In this document: piece after piece, positions 1 to 11,900 of the stretch
How positions within the stretch are numbered: the stretch's first letter is position 1
Layout of the letters: every line of letters begins with the position of its first letter
NCBI GenBank assembly: GCA_019649035.1
Contig: BMAT01000636.1
Span: 266,248 to 291,644 of the forward strand
DNA from: Elysia marginata
Taxonomy: Eukaryota > Mollusca > Gastropoda > Plakobranchidae
Reading direction: 5' to 3'
Length of the DNA: 25,397 nucleotides
Notes under the pieces: model-generated
Seen by the model: only the letters and a program-made list of their open reading frames with translations
Database searches by the model: none
What the model was told of the DNA's origin: nothing
Made by a program: the position numbers and the translations under genes

Positions 1-3000
1 TTTTTTTTTTTGTCAAATAATTTTGCTTGAAGTTTTTATAATCTGTATGAAATGTGATTCCAACTGGCTCTTTATAAAAGCTTGACAATGGTGTTCACAA
101 TGTAGATGTAGATTACAAATATAAATTATGATGAGCAAAAATTTTGAATCAGAACCTTCTTCCCTTCCTGTTTATTTTCTGTGACTTTTAAGTTTAAATG
201 TGTGAACTTAAATGGTACATATACAAATAACTACATGCATATAATTATGTGAATTAATTACAGTCTACATTTAAATTGCACGTGGTGAATAAGTATCAAA
301 TTGAAATAATGACATTCTTAACACTGGAACAACTATAATTTGTAAGTATAAAGGCCATAGAGCTGTGCTTTCAAAAAATAATCCAACCAAACCACACACT
401 ATACAATGAGTCTAGTTGTGATTTGGAAAACTTAAGTTGAGAAAATGTGTTCTACATAGCATGAGTTGCATTATCTTTTTTTAAATACATGTAATTGAAA
501 TTGTCAAGCTGTGACATGAAATCTTAACACTTTGGTGATATTTAATTGCTCCCTGAAGTAAAAAGTTTGACCAAGTACTCGAAAAAGCCCATTTTCTAGA
601 ATTGGGCGGCACTGTATGTAGTCTCATTTTGTGGGAACGCTGCACACAATCTTTGAGAGCATTTAAATTAAAGGCTTTTCCAATTGTGTTTATAACTCCA
701 TATCACAAAATTCTGCAAGTAGACTAATTTTGTGGGATCCGAAAAAAAAAGGCTACGCTTTGTCCAACTATATATATCTTTGGGCCTATTTTTGTTCAAT
801 CCTGAAAGTTCTTACATTCTTATAAAAGACTGCCTGTGTCATTATCATATATTTTTTTTTTTTACCTGTTTGACTCAGGTGAACTAAAACTAGATGCTGA
901 TATCAATGATTTACTGTCGTGGACAATCCGAGTGCAGTATCTTTCATATATCTCTTGCAACCAGTCCAAATGAGTCTTTAGTCGAAATTGGAGGGTAGTC
1001 AGATATTGGGATCACAGAAAAGCTTATTTTCTCTACTTTTAAAACAAATACAGCATACAGAAAAGCTTTTTATTGTTTCTGTATGGAGTTATAGCCGTTT
1101 GAGGTCGGCAGGGTTAAGACTTGTGAAATTTCAAAAAGGGGAGAGAACAGCATTTAAAGTTTAGACGGCTCTAAAGGTATTGAGGCTTTAGTAACCATAC
1201 CAATTAAAATTAAGCACCTATAAAATAAAACTTGAAACTTTAATTAGGGGTGAAAACTTTTTAGAAATGGTTTTAGCATCGATATCTAAAATAATCTATA
1301 TCTCCAAACTAAGCCTTTCCACTCTATTGGACAGAATATAAGACATAATTAAAGTTTACACTGCAGATTGCCCTGGGTAGTTCTTCACAACTTAAGCTGA
1401 CTGGTCATGACTGCATAATTTCAGGGAATGTTACTACTTTGTATATATACTCATGAAAATAATACCTATACTGTATGTACCTTTAATTGCTTGCCTTGCC
1501 TGCCTAAGACCAGGACCAATGGAAGATATTTGCACAAGGGCAAATTGTTGAGTTTGTTCAGGCGACAAGCTCCGAAAAACTTGACACGAGGAGCAGTAAA
1601 AAATTTAAAATTAAAAAATTTTTTTCACAAATCGAATTACAAGTTTGCATTACAGCAGGTGATAAAATCAGTAACCTGAATACAGTGTGAATAGAACAAA
1701 TATTTCAATTGTCCAGGTTTGAGTTATTTGGACTCGACTGTGGTCCACTCTGGTTGTTATCCAGACATACAGTGTATAAAATAATAAAAAGAGGTTTGAT
1801 TGAAGGTAAAGTAGTGCTGTATTTAACTTATAAAATTACGGTACAGTACCATTTTTAAAAAATTGTAAACTTTAGGAGAGGTTGATTTTTTTCTACATTG
1901 TATCAAATCTTTTTGTAAATGGAAATACATGTAATTTAAAGATCTGCAACAGTCTCTTTAAACTCCAAAACCAAACTGACTTGATAGTTTCTGAAAACAC
2001 TACAAGTTATTGTTGCAAAATATTAAACCAGGCTATTACAAGACAAGTGATTGCTTTTTTCTTATCAAATTCACAGAATGCACATAAATAAAAGTTAACA
2101 CACATCTTGAAGTTTCATTAAAATGTTCCAGAAAATATTTTTTAAGAGTTTTCAAGGGTGTTTATAACAATTTTATTTATTGATCAAGGTCAAGAAAAAC
2201 AATTACAAATACAATTATCTTTTTGTTTTCAAATCTAAACAGGAAATGGGATAAAAATTTAACCGTAATTTTGTTACATCTCAGCATCAACATTTGCACA
2301 TAAGTTTTTCAATTAGAAAGAGAACAAAAATTAAGAATTAATGAACAGTGAGCAAGATTCAAAATGTAAAAGTATTTCCAGTTTCACTTTTTGAGATCCC
2401 TATATTGCATACAGACTTTATATGTAGGCCCATTTTCATGACAAAAAAATGAATAGTACTGGTTAAAAAACTGATAAAGAATCCGACAACAGTGAAACAA
2501 GAGAGGAAATCTTTTTTTTTCTTTGCAAAGGACCATTGCAAGATATATAAATGTCTTGTGACCGGGATGAATAAGTCCAATGTCGTATATTTAACAATCT
2601 AAGACGTCGTTTGTTTGAGAAATGAATTTTTCTGGACTTTAAAACATAGATGTTTTAAAGAAACTGTCAGATTTTTATAGAAAAATGTAGTTTTTAAACA
2701 TTCTGTATATTTAAAATACAGCAGTATCCGGTTGAACGCACGGTACTAAGAAGGCTCAAATACAGTGCGTTTAGGAGATGCATGCACTATAAATGTAAAA
2801 AAAATTACTCTATTTAGAACGCGATAATGAAATCACTAGAGTAACCTTGACCACACAGACAAAGTCTAAACTAGAACATCAAGATTTTGACTGATGTATG
2901 TCTTAAAGCCTAGTGTATAGATCTATGTAAGTAGCAATATTGCACCACAACTATCTAATGAGTCACTGATCAAAGGGGGAAACCAATGGGATGGGGGGAG

Positions 3001-5562
3001 GGGAGGCATGATCAGGCTGATTGCTCCATAGACCTAAAACGGTTAACTTTTCAGTATGGTACGGGCAAGGAGTACATTGCATCTTCAGGCTTCATCCCCA
3101 CCCCACAGCCCAGTGTCAACCTTTTAACCTCCCCCTTCACTTAAAAGGTAATTTTTACTAATCTCATAGCCTGCATTTAGCTGATATAGCATGTTTTTAT
3201 GGTACACTGATTATATAGAAAAAAAACGTCATAGCAATCTGACATTAGTTAAGCTGTACCGTACATTTATCTGCTGTGCGTTTTAGCAGACACTAATCTA
3301 TAGAGAAAAAGAAAGAAAGGCAGACTTTCTCAAATATGGATTTTTCATTTCCGACTCATTCAACCTGGTCAGGAGACATGTATATATACATATAAACAAT
3401 GTAATAGGCTTTTCGTGATCTAGACCATGTTTGGGTTTGTAAAGAATTCATTATTGAAAACTTAAAACAAACAAGAATCAATAGTTTAAATTAAAACATT
3501 TTAACTCAAGGTTTTTTTTAGATATAAACTAATCCTATTTCATTTTAATACAGTTTGTGTTTAAAATATTATACAAATTTATATCAGCACGAAGATTCAT
3601 ACAATCCCAGAAGAAATGACTACAGAATATCACAACTACTCTCTTAAGTTCAATTCTAAGCACTACAAAGTCATTAAAATGACTGGTAAAAATAAAACTT
3701 CATTTGTGAGAATGATTATGAGCCCCAATAATAGTATTTACATTCAATCCACGCCTATCACTCTTAGCTTGTACACAAAAGAAAAAAAATTAAAATAGAC
3801 AGATGGACAAAAATGATATTCAATATCAATTTCAATACAGAAAAAAATATGATGGCAAATGAAAAAAAAAGTTATAATAATTGTATTTATAAATCAAAGA
3901 TTCCTCAAGAAATGCATAATGCATTAAGGCTTTGTCACATTGTGTTGCAACAGTTGTCATACTCTCTAAAAAATGAAGAGAAAGAAAAAAGTTTAAACCT
4001 AAGCATTCATCTGTTTTCACTGCCAGCAAAATAAACATCTTAAGACAACATGGATAAATGAGAAGAAAAAAAAAGTTGCCAAAATCACACATTATCCATT
4101 TAGCATAAATTTTACTTGGTTATCAAGAGGAATTTGTTATCAAGGCCAAAAAAAGTCTTCCAGCCATAACAAGCAAATAGATTAGCAGATATCATTCCCT
4201 TAAACATAAAAGATATTTTTGTATTCCTGGATGCCTAAACAAAGGCTGAGGTAAAACTGTGTCTTTAATAAGACATAAAATATTCCATAGGAAATGCTGG
4301 TCAAAACATTTTTTGCATTACACCTAAGTTATTGCATCCTAGACTTCTGATATTCTCATTGATGAATACATACAGAGAATTAAAAGGCAACACAGGTTGA
4401 CATGAAAAAGACATTCTTCCAGTCAAAGCATAGTAATAAATAAATCTATATCGATTTGTTGAGAAGGGGGGAGGGGATCTAAAATCTACAGCTCAAGTTA
4501 GTGACCCAGCTTTGGTCTATAGAAAGAGATAGTAAAAACTTACAGTTTTTTTATTTAAAAAAGACAACAGAGATGTTCAACTTGCAAACTCATAAGACAC
4601 CTCAAGAATCTTGCATGCTATGTTATGAGCTAAAATATGGATCTTACAGTTTCAAATTATTATTCATTTTCATATTTCTCACCAACACATCATTTTGATG
4701 GCCAATTTAAAATCAAAGTTTCATAAGAAACCAGGCTACAAATCAAAAACGTTTTCCCTTTTGTCTTGTTTTATTTTTGCACAATTATATTCTTTAATAT
4801 TCATTCAAAAGGAATTTCTTTTTCAAAATAATACGACAAATTTGAATTTATCTTTTGATAATCCAATTCACCAAATAAGATAGTTTTAAAGTGGCAATGC
4901 ATGAAGGGTTTGTACTTAACTTTTAAATGGAAAGGGACAACATAATTTAAGCAAAAATTAAGGAAAAGTTGGTGTTTGTTTTTTGAGGTTTTTTTTAAGT
5001 TTCAACAATACACCGTCACATTTCACTAGATAGACACTTATCAAATGAAGTTGAAAAAAAAATTAGACCAGGCTTTACATTTCTTTCTTATAAACTGCTA
5101 TTTGCGTGCAGTTAAATCATTCCAATAGCTGCATATTTGAAACAATATAAAAGACAAGATAGAGGATTCAACAGTCAAACATTTGCTCATCAAGTCTAAC
5201 TTAAAACCATAATATACATGAAAGCCAAAAAGCTTTATAATTTGTTTTAGTAAACTTTTTAAAACTTTTTGGGTTGTTTCTTTTTCTAGTTTCCTTTCGA
5301 CAGGACCATCTTCATTTTTTATTTAAATTTCACTGCAATTGTAAACTAGCACACACAAAAAAACCCACAAGATTATTTTTAAAAATCAAGATACCAAAGA
5401 ATACATTTATAGTTTTCAAAATGTTTACACTACTATATAAGGTCGTTGAAAAGGAAGTGGTGCATTTTGTTATATAGTGAGGCACCCAGGGCAATTCAAG
5501 TGTGTCAAATGACTAGTTCTGAACAAAGCAAAACTAACTCCACCTTAATGTCTGCTTCAAAT
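1..5562. other. Downstream region of gene A, no gene seen
   Basis: About 5.5 kb of AT-rich sequence lies beyond the stop codon of gene A. The open stretches on either strand are short, low-complexity, lack recognisable domains and have no splice-linked partners. Part of it may be a long 3' UTR of gene A: the plus strand is rich in A runs between about 3600 and 5100, so the transcript strand would be U-rich, as UTRs often are. Homopolymer runs occur, for example at 2511-2520. I see no RNA gene or recognisable transposon protein here. Confidence 0.5.
2172..2181 (-). promoter_or_regulatory. Candidate distal poly(A) signal of gene A
   Basis: On the minus strand this reads as two overlapping AATAAA hexamers (AATAAATAAA). 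It would give gene A a 3' UTR of about 3.7 kb. AATAAA is common by chance in AT-rich DNA, so only transcript ends could confirm it. Confidence 0.2.
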
Positions 5563-5601
5563 GTACCCTTTTGGTGTACCCTTTTGGTGTACCCTTTTGG
5601 G
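5563..5601. repeat. Three tandem copies of a 13-bp unit
   Basis: The unit GTACCCTTTTGGT occurs three times back to back at 5563, 5576 and 5589; only the last base of the third copy differs. It lies about 330 bases past the gene A stop codon, so it may be in the 3' UTR if the distal end is used. Read on the transcript strand the unit is ACCAAAAGGGTAC. Confidence 0.9.
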
Positions 5602-5654
5602 TAAAGGAGGGGCTTTGGTATTTACTGCTTTATATATTCCACATTTGTGCATTA

Positions 5655-5745
5655 TTTATTACATCTACTTCAACATGTCTTTTCTTTTTCAACCAGAATT
5701 GTTTTAGTCATTTTTTGTAGTTTATGCAAATTAACAACTTTTATT
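5655..5745 (-). promoter_or_regulatory. Candidate proximal poly(A) signals of gene A
   Basis: Two AATAAA hexamers on the minus strand, at 5740-5745 and 5655-5660, lie about 190 and 270 bases after the stop codon. The second is followed on the transcript strand by a short GT-containing stretch (AATGTGG), which would suit a cleavage region. This is pattern matching only. Confidence 0.35.
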
Positions 5746-5930
5746 ACAGTATATTATATCTATAAACTTATTTTCATACAACAATATTCTAGCTTCTTGC
5801 ATACAACAGCTATCATACAAGTAGCAGTTGTAATAATAAGGACTGCCTTTCCCTCTTTCAATGCCTATTTGTTTCTTGCCATGAAGAAGACAATGAGCTT
5901 AAAAGAGGGTGAGGGCCATGCTAATCCGCT

Positions 5931-5986
5931 TTAGGAAGCCCACATCTCCAGTTCTTTCATGTCATCATCCTCCTCCACTGGCTGGG
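5931..5986 (-). CDS. CHMP4: Gene A exon 5 (C-terminal helix and stop)
   Basis: The acceptor TTTTTCAG ends at 5987. The first two bases complete the split Thr202 codon, then 17 residues (203-219) and TAA at 5933-5931. The end DDDMKELEMWAS matches the CHMP4 ALIX-binding helix (human DDDMKELENWAGSM), and lacks the last GSM. Reading further upstream as one open frame would run into the intron, so the splice acceptor sets the boundary. Confidence 0.95.
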
Positions 5987-8900
5987 CTGAAAAATGTGAG
6001 AAACATACATAACTATTAATGATAATGTATAAACCTGATATATTCCATATGATATAACAAAGAGAATCCCGATTGCTATGTCTGGCATGTTTTAATCTTT
6101 TCTTTCTTGAAACCAAGCAAAATTTCAGTTTTTCTCCCTAAATTGGGCTAGCTACAAACTTTTTTTTTCAACCAGCTAACAACGGAATCTGCCTTATTGG
6201 CAACCCATCCAAGGAAAAAAAATTAAATCATCTATTCTGACAACAACTTTTTAAAATTTTTCCTCGACTTTCATTAGTTCAGAAGGCAATTATTTGCATA
6301 ATGCCACTGCAGGAACTTTTTTGACCAACCCAACACAAACATTTTGTTTTGCTCTATTGCTCAAAAGCTAGAATTAAAGGCTTACTTTCTGCTCGATACA
6401 ATAAAGGAATTAAAAACAAACAAAAAATCCATGTGATTTCTCCAACAGCTTATATATAAAATGTATTGACTTGAGCTGGATCAGAGGAATATTTGGGGAA
6501 TAGTCTATCTTGAATTTTAATATAGTTTATCCAACAGAGAAATTTAGTTAACTTTCCACCTGCAATACCTACAGCACAAGAGAGAGAGAGAGCTACTCAA
6601 CGACTGCCAATTTAAAATCTTCCGTACATCCACACAAAAAAACACCCGGATTCAAAACAGTTACAAAAGAGCTACATGTACTTCCTTACTGCTATTTGAG
6701 TTACATAGATATGTTTGTTTGTTTTTTATGATCCAATGATCTGCTCCTCAATTTATAATTGAAAACTCATCTATAGCCATACAAGCATGATTCTAAAAAA
6801 ATATACTTTGAAATTTTGTAAATTTTCTTTCTAGATATTCATGCTTTTTTTGCTGAAAAAACATTTGAATACTTGCAAAAATCAGAAAACTTGGATCTCT
6901 GAATATCTTTTCAGCACCTTACACACAAAAAAGTAGAAATATTTTCAAAAGTTCAAAAGAAAACTGGTCCTGGCACTGGTTATACCTGCTGTTCATAGAT
7001 TTACACGTAAAATCATTGTTATGTCCACTAAAAAAAGGAATACAATGGAACTCCTAAATAAAGATCTGAAAAAATGGTAAAAGCAGGTCTCAAAAGCGGA
7101 GATCAAAGTTCTGGGGTTATATTGATGTATACATACCAATATAAGAGGACGTATTGTTATTCAAAGTCATTTATTGAGGGGTCCCACTGTATTACAGGAC
7201 ACATCACTATCACTGCAGAGATGGTTTGAAATAGCTCTTTCAATAACCTTTTCACGTCACCCTGCATCTGCGCTTTTTTATTCCGCCCAGACACCGCATT
7301 GTGTTAAAGATAGACTTGAATGGCCTTTTGAGTTGAGCTGCATCGCACAGTTTCTCTCTTCTGTACGATGTTTCATCATCCCCATAAAACAACATAACAT
7401 TATTTTATGTTTCCAAACCATTTTTCTGTCTTCAGAAGTTTATTTAGGCTTGTAAAAGATTCTTCAGCATTTTAACTCTATCAGCATCAAGCCCTTTAAC
7501 TAGATTAAGGAACTTACAGTTCTAGTTTTCAAAATGGCGTCACCTCATAAACACACAGACTGCATCTTTCAACGTGGTCTAGTGGTAGACGTTCGGCTTT
7601 TGAATCAAGAGGTCAGGGGTTCAAGTCTTGCTTTTGGCAGGTCGATGTTTAGTCCTTGAGAAAGGCTTTTACACACATTTCTTCACCTCACTCATGCGTT
7701 AAACGAGTACCCGACTATAGGCAGTGAAAGATTTTGTCAGAATACTAGAGTGATGCGCTTTACTAGCTGCTCCTCCATGAGTTCAGAAGGTACTTTGGTT
7801 GGAAATGGCCTGTCGGGGAACCCATGTAAAGCGCTTAGAACACATTAAGCATAAGAGCTATACATTAACGCTCTTTATTCTTTATTTTATTACCTAACAC
7901 AGTTGTTTTTTTGCCTTCACAAGAACCTAACAATAGGTTGCTTGCTTGTAAATACACCTTTGACCCATTATTGAGAAACAGTTGTATTTTTGCCTTCACA
8001 AGATCCTACCAATAGGTAGTTTTACTTGTCTTTACTTGGCCATTATGATTATCAAGGAAGTCCCTCAGATACAGTAATTGTTTCTCCTATAAATTCTTAC
8101 AGCATATATCTGATGTAAGAGTTAAGAGATTGATGACAATGGCCCATTGTTGCCTATAAAATCCATGATAATGAATTTCAGCATGCTTTTTTAAAATTCC
8201 TATGATGAGTATAGCCACTTACTTTTAGCAGGTCTACTAGATTCTGCAAGCTCGTCTGTGGGCACACTCGGCAGATCCGCAGTCTCAGCACCAACTTCAA
8301 GCATCTGCCTGTCCAGTTCTTCTTGCTCAAGTTCTTCCAACTCAGCCAAAAGATCATCCTGGAATGCAGAGAGAAATAAAAAAAAAAAAACAATTTGACT
8401 TTAGATTTTCTTGAGACAACACAGTGTCATTTTCTTTGTAATAGCAATCTCAAAAACTGTTGGAATCAAAATGCACTTGTAAAATTATTAATTTCAAGGC
8501 TTTTCTTTCCTTGTGTAAAGCCCTTGGAATATTTTATTGAATTAGGCGCTAAATAAAAAAAGGACTCTTTACTTTAAAATACTTTCTTCTTTATGCATAT
8601 TTGTTTACATTTGTAGGATGCATGCTTGTAGTGAAAAAATGACGAGAGGCCGAGGGGCAAGAATGACAGAGAAAATTGCTTTAGTCTTAATAAGTGTTTT
8701 GTTAAGCCTGCAATCTTCATTGTGCATATGTGTTTAAATGTGATTCTGTGCATGAATTGAATGTGAAATATAACTATGTATACCATTATTTATTTCAGCA
8801 ACCCGCCAATGTCCATGCCAGATTTCCAATAATAGATCTATAAAGTGTATCTTATCTTACCTTCAATCTGATTACTGAAGAGTTTCTAAAATTGCCAATA

Positions 8901-11900
8901 AGTAAATTTCTTTTCCAGAGCCTGACATTTTGTAAAATTTTTTAAGGTGCCTTTTTTAATGCTTTGAACAAGCCCTTTATATCAAGTGGATAACAAGTCT
9001 ATTTTTTTGTGTGTGTGCTGTAGGTGAAGTTACATCATGGCATGCATTTTTAGAATTTATTTTATAATTTGATAAAAAAAAAAATGCAACATGAAATCAA
9101 TGACATAAAGTCTCAACAAATTAGTTGTTGGAATATTAAGATTTTTTAGCATGAACTATTCTTTATATTAAAAAAAAAAGGGAACAAAAGCATTAAAGGG
9201 TTTAGAAGTTACTCACCTCATCAACATCTTGACCAAATCCAACAGGATTGGAAATAGCCTCAGATATCTCATTGGCAACTTCTTGCTGCTCTGCTACATC
9301 ATCCATCATGTCATGAACTTGGTCTACATCTCTGATGTTTAAAAGACAAAGAACAATGTATTTTATGAAACAAGAATACTGATGCACTTACACTTACTAG
9401 ACTTATAGCCCCTTGCTTGCAGTCATCTGACCGCACAGCTTCGGCTGCTCCTCTTCTTATCTCTGCAATGAAGGTCCTCCATTCGTCTCGGTTCTCTGCA
9501 ATGTCTCGAATTAAATCAAGGTTTCTATGTGATGTTAAAGTCCTTTTCTTGCCTTTTATTGTTTTCTACAAAATAGAACTGCATTGCTTTGTTTGCCAGA
9601 ATATACAGGTCTCGTCTTAATATGTGCCCAAACAGTCTCCATCTAGACTCAAGTACTTGGAGGGATAGAGGAACTTCTCCACATTTTTTGTAAAGTAAAT
9701 GGTGTGATATTTTTGTCGGGTATTGGATTTTAAGGACTATTTTGAGTTGTTTTCTATGGAATGCGTCGAGTCTGTCCTTATCCGTTTTTGTCAAAGCCTG
9801 TGTGCCAGAGTTGTATAATAGTATCGATTTAACTAAGGCATTGTAAAGTTGAAGTCATAGACTTTTACTGATGCACACATATATACTATTTTAAGTTTAT
9901 TGAGACCTCCTGCTTTATATTGTAAACTACACATAAGTGCAGTGTCCACAAAATAAGTCTACTTGCAGAATTTTGACATCTAGAGATATTTTTTTTTACG
10001 GGGCCTTTCGGCTAACAAAGCCATCCAATCTTGCAGCTTCGTAGTTTTTCTTATCTCTGCGATGAGAGCCGTCCACCTCAATGTGGCTTTAAGTATCCAG
10101 GTCATTCTGTGATGTTATTTCCAGTTTTGTGGAGGGAAGATTTTTTAAATATTCATTCAGGGTTACTGGAAGAGTTGATTGTGGTCTACCTATTGCTCTT
10201 TTGCTTCACTTGCAGGGATATGGGTCTATCCTAAGTAGGTACCCAAAGAGTCTGTATAGATCTTGCTTTGAGCACCTGCACAGAGAGGGGAGTCTCTCCG
10301 CACTTTTTGTATAAGAAAGCATTGGATATTTTGGTTCATGGAAACATTCAGCAACAAGGCAACCCACCAACAGCTGGTGTTTAATCTGGTAAGCTAAACT
10401 CAAAAGATGTCATTTGAATTGTTGATATTAATAATTTTAAAAAAGACCATGACTTTTAAAAAATAAACACAAAAATCAGCGCTCTGTTGCGAGTAACTGA
10501 AACCTTGTAAGAGTAACAAGAGAGGAAGTTTGATCTCTGATCCAAGTAATAGGAGTAGATATTAAATTTTAGATTTAGAACATATAGTTCAAAATCACTG
10601 TACGCAGAAGAAATGCTGTTGTAAAATCCTCAAAAGTATCTTTCTATCTGTGTAAATTTCAGTAGCACTAGCAGGCCCTTGCTAGTTTTAAAATTAAGAA
10701 TGAATATAATTTGTTAATATATCCCGCCACACGCCAAATTGCATCTACAAATAACTTAGGAAAGTACAGACTAAAATAATTTTCCCCATTGCTTTTCCCT
10801 CAAAGATGCATCGTGTGTTTACTTACAGGTTGTTGTGGGCTGACTTCAATGCTTTTGAGGCAACACCCATCACTTTAAGCACTTCTGTATTTGTGCTGGC
10901 ATTCTCTAATGCTTCTCTCTGGAACTCAATTGTTGACAGTGTACCATCAATTTGCTGTAATTGTTTATCCAATCGCTTTTTCCTTTTCAAGGCCATTATA
11001 GCAACTGCAAATGCATGCAAAATTTGAAAAATCAAACCTTTCTTTTTAAAACACTTTGCTCACATTTAAAAAGAAAAAAAAACACATACTACAAAATTTT
11101 AATTTACTACAGTAAAACTCGGGAATAACGAGAACTCATGTTTTTTCTAGAACTCTCGTTATAGCAGGGATTCTTGTTATTCCCTTAAAAGGGTTTAAAG
11201 AAGCTATTCCCATAAAAGGGTTTACAGAGGCTTCACATAGAAGGGGGGTAAGAAGTGCCTTACTAAATTTTACCATTTCAACTTTCGTGTCAATAGTGAT
11301 GCACTTTTTTTTGTTTGGAGTAGACATTATTGCAATAAGTTAAATTTGGATGAGACTGAGAAAGATAAAATGTGACTGGCTTTTTCGATGCTAAGGCGAT
11401 CAAATGGACTGGAACTAAGTAAGCCCTAGTTATGCACACTCAATCATGACTCATGAGAGGCAATGTGGGTATGGTGTGTGGCTATGCGTGGGCCAATAGG
11501 CACTAAAATTACGACATTGTTACTCTCAGTCTCAAGCTCTTCAGTTCGATCAGTTTACGCAGCGCTCGGAGGGGGAGGGAGGTGAGACTTAGACTGTGAG
11601 AGAAGCAGTATGTTGCGCCACTGAAAAGGGATCGGTAGGGTGGCATTGGTATCCACAGACCTCGATGCTCAGCTTGTGAGAAACAAAGGACATCGTACGA
11701 ACACACACACACAAGGCAAGTGCGGACGATGGCAGCGATGGTCACTTGGTTTGCGAGCGCGGGTGCGAGAGATCTACAGGCCTACACTGTAGACAGACAG
11801 AGAGAGAAGGGTGGTGGTGGAGCGGAGGGGGTTGGGGAGGACAGAAGAAGTTGAAGGGGTAGAAATTCGTGTGTCTAGGCCTGTGATTTTTGTACTGAAG

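Larger units (their letters stand above)
9332..10826 (-). other. Gene A intron 2 (1495 bp, phase 2)
   Basis: The donor GTAAGT is at 10826 and the acceptor CAG ends at 9332. The intron is largely made of two decayed LINE tails (9400-9854 and about 10010-10380), both in the same orientation as gene A. 10400-10826 holds nothing recognisable. Confidence 0.9.

Noticed and set aside
690-1095. Inverted TATAACTCCATA / TATGGAGTTATA pair
   Set aside because: Only about 12 bases match and the flanks do not extend the pairing.
3616-4092. Several overlapping small frames (60-86 codons) on both strands
   Set aside because: Low-complexity, AT-driven, no domains, no splice-linked exons.
5931-6116. A minus-strand frame with its own Met start upstream of the DDDMKELEMWAS end
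   Set aside because: The upstream part is intron; the acceptor at 5987 and the CHMP4 alignment show only the last 17 residues are coding.
7570-7650. Functional tRNA gene
   Set aside because: A and B boxes are present but no proper acceptor or anticodon stems, and it continues into a SINE body and tail.
9417-9620. Plus-strand open frame over 9417-9620
   Set aside because: It is antisense to the LINE fragment, which is clearly coding-like on the minus strand.
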